DNA of 64,000 nucleotides from JBDGYW01 sp964518955 (GTDB lineage: Bacteria > Gemmatimonadota > Gemmatimonadetes > Gemmatimonadales > GWC2-71-9). Below the pieces are notes generated by a model. The model saw nothing but the letters and a program-made list of their open reading frames with translations. It was not told where the DNA came from and did no database searches. Of the stretch, positions 16,403 through 26,904 are shown piece after piece. Every line of letters begins with the position of its first letter. The stretch's first letter is position 1. Position numbers and translations under genes: made by a program. Where the stretch lies: assembly GCA_964518955.1 (NCBI GenBank), contig CAZFHS010000031.1:16248-80247 (forward strand), written 5' to 3'.

Positions 16403-17809
16403 GTGAAAAAGACCAAGTTTGTCCTCATCAATCCGACATCCCCGACATGGCGGGCCGAAGAGGCCGGGCGCCCACGCGGCCGCCGGGTGTTCCGCTTCTC
16501 AATGCTGTCGAGCCTGCAGGTGGCCGCATCGATGCCATCATGGGTAGATACGCGAATCCTCGACGAAGACATCGAGCCGATTGATTACGACATTGATGCC
16601 GATCTGATTGGGATTTCGTTCGTGACTTACAACGCTCCAAGAGCCTATGAGATCGCGGATAGTTTTCGTTTACAGAAGCACAAGCCGGTGATACTCGGCG
16701 GGTTCCATCCGACGTTCATGCCCGAAGAAGCAATTCAGCATGCAGATGCGGTCTGTATCGGCGAGGCCGAACCGAACGTGCCGCGTATGATGGCCGACTT
16801 CAGATGAGGCCGTCTGTCGCAGTTCTACAAAAGCGACCTTCTGGACCTGGCGCACCTTCCGGTTCCAAACCGCGAGTTGATCCGAAGGCAGGCGTACATA
16901 ACGCCGGACGCACTCCAGGCAACCCGCGGCTGCTCAAACAGATGCAAGTTCTGTTCGATCGCCTCATTTCATCGCGGGTGCATACGAACACGACCGATCG
17001 AGAACGTCATAGACGAGCTGAAGACACTGGGCCGCCACGTGATCTTCATGGACGACAACATCATCGGAGACAGCGACTATGCGAAAGAATTGTTCGCCGC
17101 GATGATCCCGCTAAAGAAGACATGGTTCAGTCAGTGCAGCATTCGCGTCGCCAACGATAACGAACTGTTGAAACTGGCAGCTCGAAGTGGGTGTCGTGGA
17201 TTGTTCATTGGCCTGGAATCTCTCTCGCAAGACAATCTCAACAGTTGGCGAAAGGATGGCGCCCGTGCCACAGACTACGTCCGCCTCGTGGCGAAGCTCC
17301 ACAATGTGGGCATCGGTGTGTACTCAGGGTTCGTATTCGGCAGCGACCGCGACACGCCGGCAGTCTTCAAGCACACTTTGGAGTTCCTGTTCGAGGCCAA
17401 CATGGACGCTCTGCAGGCGACACGGCTCACACCGTTTCCAGGAACGCCGCTGTTCGATGAAATGGACAAGAATGGACGGATATTCGACAAAGATTGGCGG
17501 CACTACGATTTCGCAAGCGTTGTATTCGAACCGCGTCACATGAGCGTCGAAACCCTCGACAGGGGCGTTGCGTGGGTATTGCGCCAGTTTTACTCGCGAC
17601 GACGGGTCGCGCAGCGATTCTGGCGGGAGTTACGGTACCTGAGCCCCACCGCAATGCTGCGCGTCGCTGTACCTCTCAACCTGGGTTACCGCACGAGACT
17701 ATCGACCAACGGCACCTTCGACTTGGGCAGAAGGTACGATCCCGTGCAAGTACGACGGAGGGGTCCACATCAACCGCTTGTTAGTGTCAGATACAATCAG
17801 CCCGGGTAG
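16403..17809 (+). pseudogene. B12-binding-domain radical SAM protein interrupted by one in-frame TGA
   Basis: Starts at a GTG with GGAGGTGA close upstream. The first 134 codons form a cobalamin-binding-like Rossmann domain (KKTKFVLINPTSPTW; VILGGFHPTFMPEEAIQHADAVCIGEAEP). A TGA at 16805-16807 stops it. The same frame then resumes with the expected linker (GRLSQFYKSDLLDLAHLPVPNRELIRRQ) and the radical SAM core with the CxxxCxxC cluster in RGCSNRCKFCSI, MDDNIIGD, and GLFIGLESLSQDN. Total length would be about 468 residues, normal for the family, which acts in methylations and cyclisations. No selenocysteine signal is apparent and the site is not a usual Cys position, so a nonsense mutation or base-call error is more likely. 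Without readthrough, the catalytic half could start only from a non-ATG codon. Confidence 0.75.
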
Positions 17810-17954
17810 ATCGAGCGTCAGCAGCAATACGGGACCACTCCTCACCACCCAAGCATCGGTCCGCGAATGCCCTATCCTCCCCTTCTCTCTCCCCTCCCCC
17901 TTGCCTCCACCTCAAAACGACGTTATGTGAAATATCCCAGCACGGGAGACAATC

Positions 17955-18353
17955 ATGGCTGACCAACACTTTCGCAAGGCAAAAGAACGTCGCACTGCTC
18001 ACCGGTGGTCCGTATCCGAACGCAGGAGGGGTGGCGATCGCCGCGACGGAGCCTACAAGGAATTCGCACGTGCTCTACCAGCGAGGTTCCTGAAGATGAA
18101 TGGCACTCCGCGCGAACGCGTTCTCTATCTCGTGAGCGAGTATTGCCGCGGCTGTGACGAGTCTCTGCAAGTAGATCTCGCCCAAGCGTTGTTGCCGACT
18201 CTTCAAACGGTCATTTCATCAAGAGGTGATAAGATCTTTGAGGATCATCGACTAGAGTGCGAGGCTGCTGTGGAACGTTGTGTGAAGCGAAACGAGCTGG
18301 AAACCGGTCGATGGCACACGGCATGCGCCGAAGGTGAAGTGGAATCTGATTAA
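17955..18353 (+). CDS. Hypothetical protein, 132 residues
   Basis: Not recognised. It has GGGAGA five bases before the ATG and opens with a basic stretch (RKAKERRTAHRWSVSERRRGGDRR), followed by a probably helical middle (RERVLYLVSEYCRGCDESLQVDLAQALLPTLQTVI) and an acidic tail with several cysteines (LECEAAVERCVK, HTACAEGEVESD). No signal peptide or membrane helix is seen. It stands 12 bases before the CocE-like gene and could share its transcript. Confidence 0.5.
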   Translation: MADQHFRKAKERRTAHRWSVSERRRGGDRRDGAYKEFARALPARFLKMNGTPRERVLYLVSEYCRGCDESLQVDLAQALLPTLQTVISSRGDKIFEDHRLECEAAVERCVKRNELETGRWHTACAEGEVESD

Positions 18354-18365
18354 GGAAATACGAAC

Positions 18366-20294
18366 ATGAAACACGTAGCCCACTCTCTGGCCTTTGTCCT
18401 CGCTCTTTGCGCCGGGATTGTTCCGGCGACCGCAGGCCATGTGCTCGCGCAGGAAAGCATATGGGATGAAATGCATGAGATTGCAGTCGTCGACGAGATG
18501 GTCTTGATGCCGATGCGCGACGGGATTCGTCTGACAACCACGATATACAGACCCAAAGGATCCGATTCGAAGCCGGTCCCTACGATCTTCGTTCGCACTC
18601 CCTATAACATGAACCTGTGGCGGGACGGAGAGTTCAGCGGCGGGCGGCTCGACAGAGTGTTGGAAGCGGTAAGACGTGGCTACGCCTACGTAAACCAAAA
18701 CGAACGGGGCCGTTACTACTCCGAAGGCGAGTGGGACATACTGGGACCGCCCAAGACCGACGGCTACGACGCGCTGACCTGGATCTCGAGCCAGAAATGG
18801 TCCAACGGTAAGGTTGGAACGTATGGTTGTTCATCCACCGCCGAGTGGCAGATGGGCCTAGCGGAAATGGATCACCCTGCACACGCAGCGATGGTTCCGC
18901 AGGGATTCGGTGCAGGTGTCGGCCGAGTGGGCGACTGGTACGAGCAAGGCAACTGGTACAGGGGTGGCGCCGAGCAGATGCTGTTCTTCACCTGGCTATA
19001 CGGCGTTCAGAACACGCAGCGGCCGCGGTTCGACAGAGACACCGAACGCGACGACCTCATTCGCCTTTCCCGCTATTTCGACCTCGCACCCGAAATGCCG
19101 GGCGTCGATTGGACCGAGGCTCTTTGGCACTTGCCGCTCGAAGACCTGATGCGTTACGTGGACGGTCCAGAGGGTATCTATGCAGACCCCGCTCCAGTCG
19201 CGACCGGTGGACGTATGATCCAACGCACGCCCAACGACTCGGCGTGGTACAAGGGCGGCCTGTACCACGACGACGTGCCGATCGGTGTACCGAGCTTCTG
19301 GTTCATGTCCTGGTACGACGTGTCTGTGGGTCCAAACCTCGCGCTGTTCAACCACGTCCGCGAACACGGCGTCGATTCGGAAACTCGAGAGAATCAATTC
19401 GCCATGGTCGCTCCAGTCGGACACTGCGCGTACACGCGGGCCACGGCCAACACCGTCGTAGGCGAGCGCAACATGGGCAATGCCTGGTGGGATTACAACG
19501 AGCTTCTGTACGGATGGTGGGATCAGTGGCTCAAAGGCGAACGGAATGGCTTCACGGACACACTGCCCAAAGTCCGCTACTACACGATGGGATCGAACGA
19601 GTGGAACACGGCTGACGCATGGCCACCGGAGAATGCCGAGATGGTCACGTACTATCTCCAGAGCGGCGGTAACGCGAATACGTTGAACGGTGACGGACTG
19701 CTAACATCGAACCGGCCGAGTTCGGACGATCCGGATTCATTCACATACGACCCGGAACGTCCAGTACCCTCGTACGGTGGAAACGTCTGCTGCATAGGCG
19801 GAGCAATCGACGCCGGCTCGTTTGACCAGCGCAGTATGGAGGAGCGGGAGGACATTCTAGTCTATACCACAGAGCCATTTGAAGACGGCATAGAGGTGAG
19901 CGGCTCCATCGAGGTCACTCTCTACGTGTCGTCCGACGCTCGGGATACCGACTTCACTGTGAAACTGATCGACGCTTACCCGGACGGCACCGCATACAAT
20001 CTGGACGAGACAATTCAGCGCATGCGCTATCGAGAGGGATACGAGGACGAAGTCTGAATGGAGCCAGGCGAAGTCTATGAAGTGAATATCGGGCCGCTCT
20101 CAACCTCGAACTTCTTCGCGGCAGGTCACAGCATCCGCATCGAGGTCTCGAGTTCCAATTTCCCGCGCTTCACTCGGAACTTGAACACCGGCGGCAGAAA
20201 CTACGACGAAACTGAGGGGGTGGTGGCGCACAACGTGGTGCATCACTCTCGAGAGTATCCCTCTCAGATCAGAATCCCAGTTGTAAGACGGTAG
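18366..20294 (+). pseudogene. Secreted CocE/NonD-family hydrolase interrupted by one in-frame TGA
   Basis: A signal peptide (cleavage near HVLAQES) is followed by an alpha/beta-hydrolase of the X-Pro dipeptidyl-peptidase/cocaine-esterase family. The nucleophile serine lies in YGCSSTAEWQ, a catalytic Asp in FMSWYDVSVGP and the His in APVGHCAYT. The C-terminal jelly-roll (GSIEVTLYVSSDARDTDFTVKL) runs to REGYEDEV, where a TGA (20055-20057) occurs. The same frame continues at once with MEPGEVYEVNIGPLSTSNFF and AGHSIRIEVSSSNFPRF, the conserved end of the domain, stopping at 20294. Relatives often have a Trp at the stop position, so TGG to TGA is the simple explanation. The truncated form lacks the last strands of the binding domain and may be unstable. 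Confidence 0.8.
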
Positions 20295-20337
20295 GACTGT
20301 AGAGCGGATTGTAGCATAACGAATTTGAAAGAACCGT

Positions 20338-20371
20338 GGCGAGGCCCACATCGGACCTCGCCATGCGTTTT
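20338..20371 (+). terminator. Probable rho-independent terminator after the CocE-like gene
   Basis: A 7-bp stem GGCGAGG / CCTCGCC with an 11-base loop is followed shortly by a TTTT run. It lies between two converging genes and could serve both. Confidence 0.55.
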
Positions 20372-20376
20372 GAGAG

Positions 20377-21807
20377 CTACCCCGCCCCATTCGGATTGAT
20401 GTTCTGGTTCAGCCGGAACAGGTTTGTCGGGTCGTACTTGTTCTTGAGTTCGACGAGGCGCTTGTAGCTATCTCCATACGCTTCCTCAACGCGCTTCTCT
20501 TCCTCTTCGGTCATGAAGTTGACGTAGACACCACCGGTGGCGAAGCGTGTCGTCGCCTCGAAAAGCTCTCGGCACCATGCGATGCTCTTCTCGTCGTCGC
20601 TCGCTTCCTCCCAGCGCCCGTGAACGTTCATGATGAACTCTGTGTCGCGGTGACGGTACGCCGTCGCATCCGCGGCGACCTTGTTGGTGGCGCCTCCCAT
20701 CTGCGCAATGAAGATCTCCGATTGAGCGTGAGGCAGCTTACCAGCGTACTCGACTAGCGTGTCGAGCAGTCCATTGCTCAATTCCAGGAAATCGTGCGAC
20801 TTCCAGTAGTTGCGCGCACCGGGTGTGAGAAGAGGATCGAACGCAGCCTGGAACCCAACGAACGGGTGGGGGCTGATCACGTCTGCAATCGGATTGCCGA
20901 ATTCCCGGAGCGGTGCGAGGGCCTTCTCCCCATCCGCCATGTCGCCGGCGTACATCGCTGCAAGCACAACCACCTCCGTGCCGTGTACTTCCTCAGGCAG
21001 GAACGGCAGCGGCGGTGCTTTCCGCATCACAACCCAGACCGTGAGCTCCTCGGGAGCTTGAGCCGCGAATTCTCTGTAGTAGTGCAGTACGTCTCTAGCA
21101 GAGCCAAACGGATGTACGATCAAGCCGGACAGTATCTCGGGACCAACCGGATGAGCCTGGAACTCGAAGGATGTTACGACTCCGAAGTTGCCGCCGCCTC
21201 CACGAATCCCCCAGAAGAGGTCGGAGTTCTCGTTCGCGCTCGCTGTGACGAATTCACCATTGGCCGTGACGACGTTTGCGGAAAGAAGGTTGTCTACAGT
21301 GAGACCGTGCTTGCGGCTGATCCAGCCGAAGCCCCCACCCAGCGTGAGCCCTCCTACGCCTGTGGTCGAATTGATCCCAACAGGTACAGCGAGTCCGAAC
21401 GCCTGAGTTTCGATGTCGAGGTCACCCAAGGTCGCGCCCGGTTCGACAATCACGGTCTGCGAATCGGGATCCACCTGCACGGACTTCATGTCCGACAGTG
21501 AAATCATGATGCCACCGTCGCACACGGCGTTGCCTGCGATGTTGTGGCCGACCCCTTGTACTGCCACCAGCAGATCGTTGTCCCGTGCGAAGTTCACCGA
21601 TCGTATCACGTCCGAAGTACCTGCACACCTCACGATCATCCCCGGACGCTTGTCTACCATCGCGTTCCAAATGGTTCTGGCTTCGTCGTAACCTGGCGAT
21701 TCCGGCGTTAAGAGATCGCCGCGGAGGTTTGCAGCAAAGGTCTCGATAGTTTCCCCTGCCACTGTAGTCGTTCCACCATCTCTGGTGGCCATCGTAAGGT
21801 CGGCCAT
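20377..21807 (-). CDS. FAD-binding oxidoreductase with berberine-bridge (BBE) C-terminus
   Basis: 476 residues. The PP-loop region VAVQGVGHNIAGNAVCDGG contains the histidine and cysteine that covalently hold FAD in bicovalent members (about residues 86 and 94). GINSTTGVGGLTLGGGFGWISRKHGL follows, and the BBE tail reads YDPTNLFRLNQNINP. Such enzymes oxidise alcohols, sugars or alkaloid-like substrates with oxygen. No signal peptide is seen, so it is cytoplasmic. AAGGAG lies six bases before the ATG. The stretch usually reading RGGGH is VQGVGH here, but the His is kept. Substrate unknown. Confidence 0.92.
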   Translation of the reverse strand: MADLTMATRDGGTTTVAGETIETFAANLRGDLLTPESPGYDEARTIWNAMVDKRPGMIVRCAGTSDVIRSVNFARDNDLLVAVQGVGHNIAGNAVCDGGIMISLSDMKSVQVDPDSQTVIVEPGATLGDLDIETQAFGLAVPVGINSTTGVGGLTLGGGFGWISRKHGLTVDNLLSANVVTANGEFVTASANENSDLFWGIRGGGGNFGVVTSFEFQAHPVGPEILSGLIVHPFGSARDVLHYYREFAAQAPEELTVWVVMRKAPPLPFLPEEVHGTEVVVLAAMYAGDMADGEKALAPLREFGNPIADVISPHPFVGFQAAFDPLLTPGARNYWKSHDFLELSNGLLDTLVEYAGKLPHAQSEIFIAQMGGATNKVAADATAYRHRDTEFIMNVHGRWEEASDDEKSIAWCRELFEATTRFATGGVYVNFMTEEEEKRVEEAYGDSYKRLVELKNKYDPTNLFRLNQNINPNGAG

Positions 21808-22163
21808 GGTCGGCTCCTTCCGGAGTGGCCGGATTTGATATCCGTGGTACTCGGTTGTTTGCTGAGGAGCGGTTGCTCACGCATCCGGAGCGTTGGTTGT
21901 CGCAAAACCTTGAACGGGTCTGCGATTACTTCTATAGAGGCGCGGCGCTCGATCTGAGCGGCAGAGAGCTGCCGGCAGGAAATGTCGTCACTGGATAACC
22001 TGTATTGGTATTCTGGTACTGCCGTTCCGGTTTGTCAAGGAGACAAATGAATCGGCTGTCGTTGACCGAGTTCTTGGGGCCTCAGTGCACTCTTCGTGGC
22101 GGGCTCGACCGACTCCCTCGCCGTGAACGCGAGGTCAGGTCGAGCACCTAGGCCTAGTCGACG
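21808..22163. other. Intergenic region, no convincing gene
   Basis: 356 bases between two minus-strand genes. It should hold the promoter of the FAD oxidase and the end of the LamG gene. A 34-codon plus-strand frame at 22047-22151 has AAGGAG before its ATG but no recognisable content, so I do not call it. Confidence 0.5.
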
Positions 22164-25100
22164 CTACGGATAGGGCCAGGTTATGATGGCTCCGTTCAGT
22201 TCCTCCACGATACCGGTGCCCGGGTTGGGGTTGGCCAGTTGGATCGTGAGGAACGGTGCTGCACCATTGTTGTCGTTGGCACTGATGTGGAAGCCGGTCG
22301 TGGGCGTCGTGTTGAAAACGAGGTTGTTGAACGTGAACGCGGTGTCACCCGGGTGGTTGATGCTCAGCTGCCTGGTAGTGGTCGCAAATGTTCCAAAAGT
22401 GACGTTGTCAAACCGAGTGATCGTCCCGTTAGTCGAGATAAGGCGAACGTCGTCGACGGTCATGCCGTCTACGTCGAGTCCGGCGACAGTGAGTGCGTAC
22501 CCTGCTCCTCCGTTTATCGCGGCTGTAGCCGTGTTGGGAACGACCAACTGCCCTGAGATTGTGAGGTTGTGGTCCACTATGGTGATCGTTCCCCTGTTGA
22601 CGACCTGTGCGGTGATAGTCCGCGTTCCGGCAGTGCTGCCGAGGAGTGAGCGTATCAAACCGGTGTTCGTCAACGTCCCACCACTCACCGCCAACTCCGT
22701 CGTGACACCCGAGAAATAGCTCTGCGTCACCTCAACCGTACCAGCGTTCGTTCCACCACCCGCTACCGTCATCGNNNNNNNNNNNNNNNNNNNNNNNNNN
22801 NNNNNNNNNNNNNNNNNNNNNNNNNNNNNNNNNNNNNNNNNNNNNNNNNNNNNNNNNNNNNNNNNNNNNNNNNNACTCCGTCGTCACACCCGAGAAATAA
22901 CTCTGCGTCACCTCAACCGTACCAGCGTTGGTCATACCATCGGTGACCGCAAGCGTCACACCGTTGCCGGTTATGGTCAGGGTCGGGGAACCGGTCCCGC
23001 CTATATCCAGCGTCGCAACTGTCACGGAACTAGTGACCGTCACGGTATACGTGCCGGCGAGATCTATCACCACGCTGTCACTGACTGTCGGCACCTCACC
23101 GGTGCTCCAATTGCTGCCGACATTCCAATTCCCACCGCTCGCATTGGTCCATGAAACGATCCCTGAGGCCGCGGTTATCTCGAACGCCGTGCTGGTGTCA
23201 GGTTCGAACCCGGTCGCTGTTGTCACGAGCGTGAAATCGACCCCTGACCGGTCAAGGCTAAGGTCGGTGAACTGTGCCACGCCACCGACGGCCGCCACCG
23301 TCGTGGTGCCGCTTAGTGTCGCGGAACCACTCGGGTCATTGCCTATAGCGAGGGTGACGTCACCGGTGTAGGTGTCGGCCACGTTTCCAAGCGGTCCGCG
23401 CGCCGTCACCTCTATCACCGGCAGGGTTGCACCGGAATCCGCTGTCGTCGGCTCCGTTGTGAACTCGAGCCGCGACGGCGCTGCACTCAACACGACGTTG
23501 AAAATGGAATCGACCTGGGTCGCATTCAGAGCACCCGCGTAAACCCGTACGTCATCGATGAGGCCGTCCAAGTAGGATCCTTCGGCAAAGCTCCTTCCTA
23601 TGTTGAGGTCTGCGGCGTGCGTGTCGGTGAGCGGGGGAGCCACCATCTGATCGTGCAGTACGCCATTCATGTATATGGCAATGCTGTCGGTGCTCTTCAC
23701 CGCGGCGACATGGTACCACAGTCCGACGGCGACTGGTGACGTTCGAGCGGCCGTTGACGGGATGCAACCGTTTGTGGCACCACCTCCCAAGCAAAACCAG
23801 AACCGATCCTCGTACTGGCGGAATAGCCTCCATCCATCCTGGTTGATCCCGGAACCCATCTTGTCGACGATCGACATATCGGTGCTTGCACCGTTCACCA
23901 AAACCCACGCACTGACGGAGAAGGGACTATCTGACAGCTGTAGATTTGTCGCGTTCCCAGCATTGACGAAGTCGTTTACACCGTCGAGTGAGAACGCCTC
24001 ACCGGCCAGGCCTCGTGCGAATCCGATGCCACCCTGCAATACCCCATCGTTGCCGTCGGTAGAATCCGTCGCATCGCCGTCGCCCGCCCAGTGACTCACG
24101 AGGCCGAGTTGAAGAATGACGTCGAAGGAGGACGAAGTAACAGAAGCCACACTCGGAAGACTTGCATCTAACGTGTAGCCCCTTCCATCCCGGTCAATCA
24201 TGAGATCGTCGAACGTCGCGAGCCCGCCAACCACAGTCTGTGAGAGCGTGCCAGTGAGCGTCGCGCCCACCGTGCCCGTGCCGCCCGTGATCGCTATATC
24301 GACGCTGGTGCTGCTGTCGTTCGTAGCACGGTTGCCGAATTCGTCGATGATCTCGACTTCAACGGCTGGCAGAATTGCTGCGCCTACATTGGCACCGGAT
24401 GGCTGTGCCACGAACACCAAACCGGTCGGAGGTCCTGGCAGCGACGTTGCCGATATCGTCGCCTCAACAATCCCGAAGCCGAGGACCGTTGCATCCAACG
24501 TCTGAGCCCCGACGGAGGATCCCAAGGTCCATTGCACAGCGATCTGCCCATTCGTGTCAGTGTCACCCGAGTCAGGAGTGACGTTCCCCCCATCAGCCGT
24601 GCTGAACGTTACCGGCACACCAGATACACCCAAGCCATCATCTCCCCGAACCTCCAGCACGATGGGGTCGGACAGTGCGGTGTTGAGTACGGCACTCTGT
24701 GCGTCGCCGGAGACTACCACCACCGCGCTCGGCACCGGCTGAACGCTGACGCTCACGCTGTCGGCTTGTCCTGTGGGCAGTGTGGCCACAACCCACGTCG
24801 TACCACGGCCCACACCCACAATCTCCCCGTTATATTCCGGCAGTGACAACGACGTTGCTGTGGCAACCGAGGCGTCCATCGAGCTCCATTCGATCGGCAC
24901 GGAATCGATCGGCTGCCCGGCACTGTCCAGCGCCATCGCGAGGACTATCAGTGTGTCTCCCACAAAAGCGCTTGTGTCCTGTATGAGGGCCCGCACTGAA
25001 GCCGCATGTTTCCCGGGTCCGTCATATTCCAACGGCAATTCAATCTCTGGTGCAGTAGCTGCCGACGTGCCCGGCGTTACGGGCACCGGCCCGCCTCTAT

Positions 25101-25467
25101 ACACGGTGTCGCCATGCGCGCTGATCAGCTGGAGTTTCAGAAGGAACCCCTCATCCGCGGCGAACATCATCACCGATATTGAGAGATCTACAATCGAGTC
25201 TCCGGGAGATATGCTAGCAACCGTGTCCTTGGCCACCGTGTTATCACTCTCGCGTGTGAGCAAGACGCGAGTTTCGGCGAGTTGAATTGCTCCGGAGATC
25301 CCAGATTCGATCGTTGGGACAATAGAGAATCGACCGAGTATGGGGGCTGGGGGGCCCTGATCATCCGCGCAGCTCAACGTCAATGTCACCATGAACAGGA
25401 TTGCTGCCGCTGGCAGAGAGATACGGGTGCGCAGACAAACTCGGGAACGGCCATCCGGGTGATTCAT
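22164..25467 (-). CDS. Large surface lipoprotein with Ig-like and LamG domains, interrupted by assembly gap
   Basis: Reading from 25467, a signal peptide ends in LTLSC, a lipobox. Several Ig-like beta domains follow, including a Big_1-like repeat (GDAQSAVLNTALSDPIVLEVRGDDGLGVSGVPVTF is its start) and a similar later one. A LamG/concanavalin-like domain comes next (GLVSHWAGDGDATDSTDGNDGVLQGG ... YHVAAVKSTDSIAIYMNGVLHD). Then there is a beta-helix-like region (WNVGSNWSTGEVPTVSDSVVIDLAGTYTVTV) of the type that precedes autotransporter-like repeats. The frame enters a run of N and resumes on the far side in another phase with the same repeat, ending ITWPYP. True length is unknown because the gap lies inside a repeat. 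Probably an outer-surface adhesin or carbohydrate-binding protein. Confidence 0.7.
22694..22748 (-). repeat. Repeat copy left of the gap
   Basis: 55 bases matching 22875-22929 at all but about two positions. It encodes GTVEVTQSYFSGVTTEL. Together the two copies flank the N run, so an unknown number of repeat units was probably collapsed in assembly. Confidence 0.8.
22775..22874. other. Scaffold gap of exactly 100 N
   Basis: 100 undetermined bases, a conventional placeholder for a gap of unknown size. Confidence 0.99.
22875..22929 (-). repeat. Repeat copy right of the gap
   Basis: Partner of 22694-22748. It follows TLAVTDGMTNA in the protein, while the left copy follows TVAGGGTNA, showing a repeating beta-strand unit in the LamG lipoprotein. 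Confidence 0.8.
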
Positions 25468-25526
25468 CGAACACGTCTCCGGCGTGAGGCTGGGCCAGAA
25501 AAAGTACGGTTCGAGTTGACGGTTGG

Positions 25527-26777
25527 CTAGGACCCCGGGTCGATCACCGACGCCTGGGCCGTTTCATCGCCCCCAAACCGTGCGATCAAAACCGCCACGG
25601 TGACGTTTGCCGTCACGTTCGATGCAGTGATGAACATGTCTACTACGACGTCGAGCGCGATGAGAAGACCTATCCCCTCCACCGGCAGTCCGAAGGCGAT
25701 GTAGATCGGAGTCACGATGAGCAAACCGCTACTTGGAAGCCCGGGAGAGTAAAAGCTGAGAACCCCAATCGCGGCCGCAATCGCACCTACCTCCATGACA
25801 CCGAGTTCGATACCGTACAGCCGCGCTATGAAGAGAGTGCCGGTGATCCGCGCGGTTGGAGAGGCATACTTGAGCAGCGCAACGGCTACAGGCAAGACGA
25901 TCGCAGTTACCTTCTCGGGGAGCTTCAGATCGTCATTTGCGGCATCGAGTTGTGCCGGCAAAGACGCCAATGACGATCGCGTGCTAAAACCGATCGTCTG
26001 CGGCGACACCATCGCTCGCGCAAACTGCCCCAGCGGAATGCCCCCCAGGAAAACGGCCACCGGGTAGAGGCTCACGAGAGCGACACACACCAAGCCACAC
26101 GCAATGAGCAGAAAGGCTCCCATTGCTCCAACCAGGTCCACTCCCGTTCGGGCCGCGAGCGGGACAACCAAGCAGAACACACCGACTGGAGCGACGAAGA
26201 GGATCCACTCAATGATGACGATCATGGTGCGCGTGAGCGCCTCGAAGAAATCCACCAGAGTCTTCTTGTGACTATCGTCGAGGCGGGTGATTGCCATGGC
26301 GAAGATGACCGAGAACACCACCAGCGGCAGCATGGTTCCATCTGCGGCCGCTCGCACAGGGTTCGACGGGATGAGTCCCACAATCCAATCCCTGAACGGC
26401 GGAAGCTCCACCCGCGTCGTGGAGGTGGTCTCCCTGAGAGCAGCAAATGCCTCAGGGTCGAACGACGCCAATGACAAGAGCGGCGGCGCAAAGATCGCCG
26501 CGATGAGCGCGCTGAACGAGACCAGAGCCACAAAGATCGCTAATGTGCGCCCACCAATCCTGGCCGCACTGCCCGCCGACGTAGACGCGAGGCCCGTTAC
26601 GAGGAGCGACACCACCAACGGGATCACGGTCATGCGAATTCCGTTCACCCAGAGTGTTCCGATCGGCTCTACCCAAGCGACGCCCGTGAGCAGGAACTCG
26701 GCCTGGTTCCAGGAAATGAAGACGCCGACCGAAAGGCCGGCAACGAGGGCAATGAGAATACGAGTGGTCAGCGACAT
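25527..26777 (-). CDS. Dicarboxylate/amino-acid:cation symporter (DAACS/SDF family)
   Basis: 416 residues, almost entirely hydrophobic segments in the order expected of GltP/DctA-like carriers. It opens with a helix LIALVAGLSVGVFISW and then WVNGIRMTVIPLVVSLLVTGLAS, matching the conserved helix with MxxIPLV. The C-terminal half has the re-entrant loop region and an NVTANVTVAVLIARFGG end. The serine-rich stretch before the reentrant hairpin reads FSTRSSLASLPAQLDAA, close to the family SSxATLP motif. It uses a Na+ or H+ gradient to import dicarboxylates or acidic amino acids across the inner membrane. A single gene, with no obvious ribosome site. Confidence 0.88.
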   Translation of the reverse strand: MSLTTRILIALVAGLSVGVFISWNQAEFLLTGVAWVEPIGTLWVNGIRMTVIPLVVSLLVTGLASTSAGSAARIGGRTLAIFVALVSFSALIAAIFAPPLLSLASFDPEAFAALRETTSTTRVELPPFRDWIVGLIPSNPVRAAADGTMLPLVVFSVIFAMAITRLDDSHKKTLVDFFEALTRTMIVIIEWILFVAPVGVFCLVVPLAARTGVDLVGAMGAFLLIACGLVCVALVSLYPVAVFLGGIPLGQFARAMVSPQTIGFSTRSSLASLPAQLDAANDDLKLPEKVTAIVLPVAVALLKYASPTARITGTLFIARLYGIELGVMEVGAIAAAIGVLSFYSPGLPSSGLLIVTPIYIAFGLPVEGIGLLIALDVVVDMFITASNVTANVTVAVLIARFGGDETAQASVIDPGS

Positions 26778-26878
26778 GAGCGGCGGCGGTTAGTCATGGT
26801 CGTGGAATGTGGGGTGCGGGGACGGATTGCGTCAACGCCAACACTGACCGCGGGCGGTAGGTGGCCGCCGTGATCGAG

Positions 26879-26902
26879 CTACCGCCGTACCGCCCCACCG
26901 CC
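26879..26902. repeat. Intergenic octanucleotide repeat (NTACCGCC type)
   Basis: Three 8-bp units, CTACCGCC, GTACCGCC and CCACCGCC, ending two bases before the stop codon of the ADOP permease. Same family as 12493-12516. Confidence 0.7.
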
Positions 26903-26904
26903 CC

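Noticed and set aside
16805..16807. Selenocysteine at the radical SAM TGA
   Set aside because: The position is a variable linker, not a Cys site, and no SECIS-like hairpin is obvious just downstream.
22047..22151. 34-codon ORF with AAGGAG upstream
   Set aside because: Too short and without recognisable sequence; not enough support to call.
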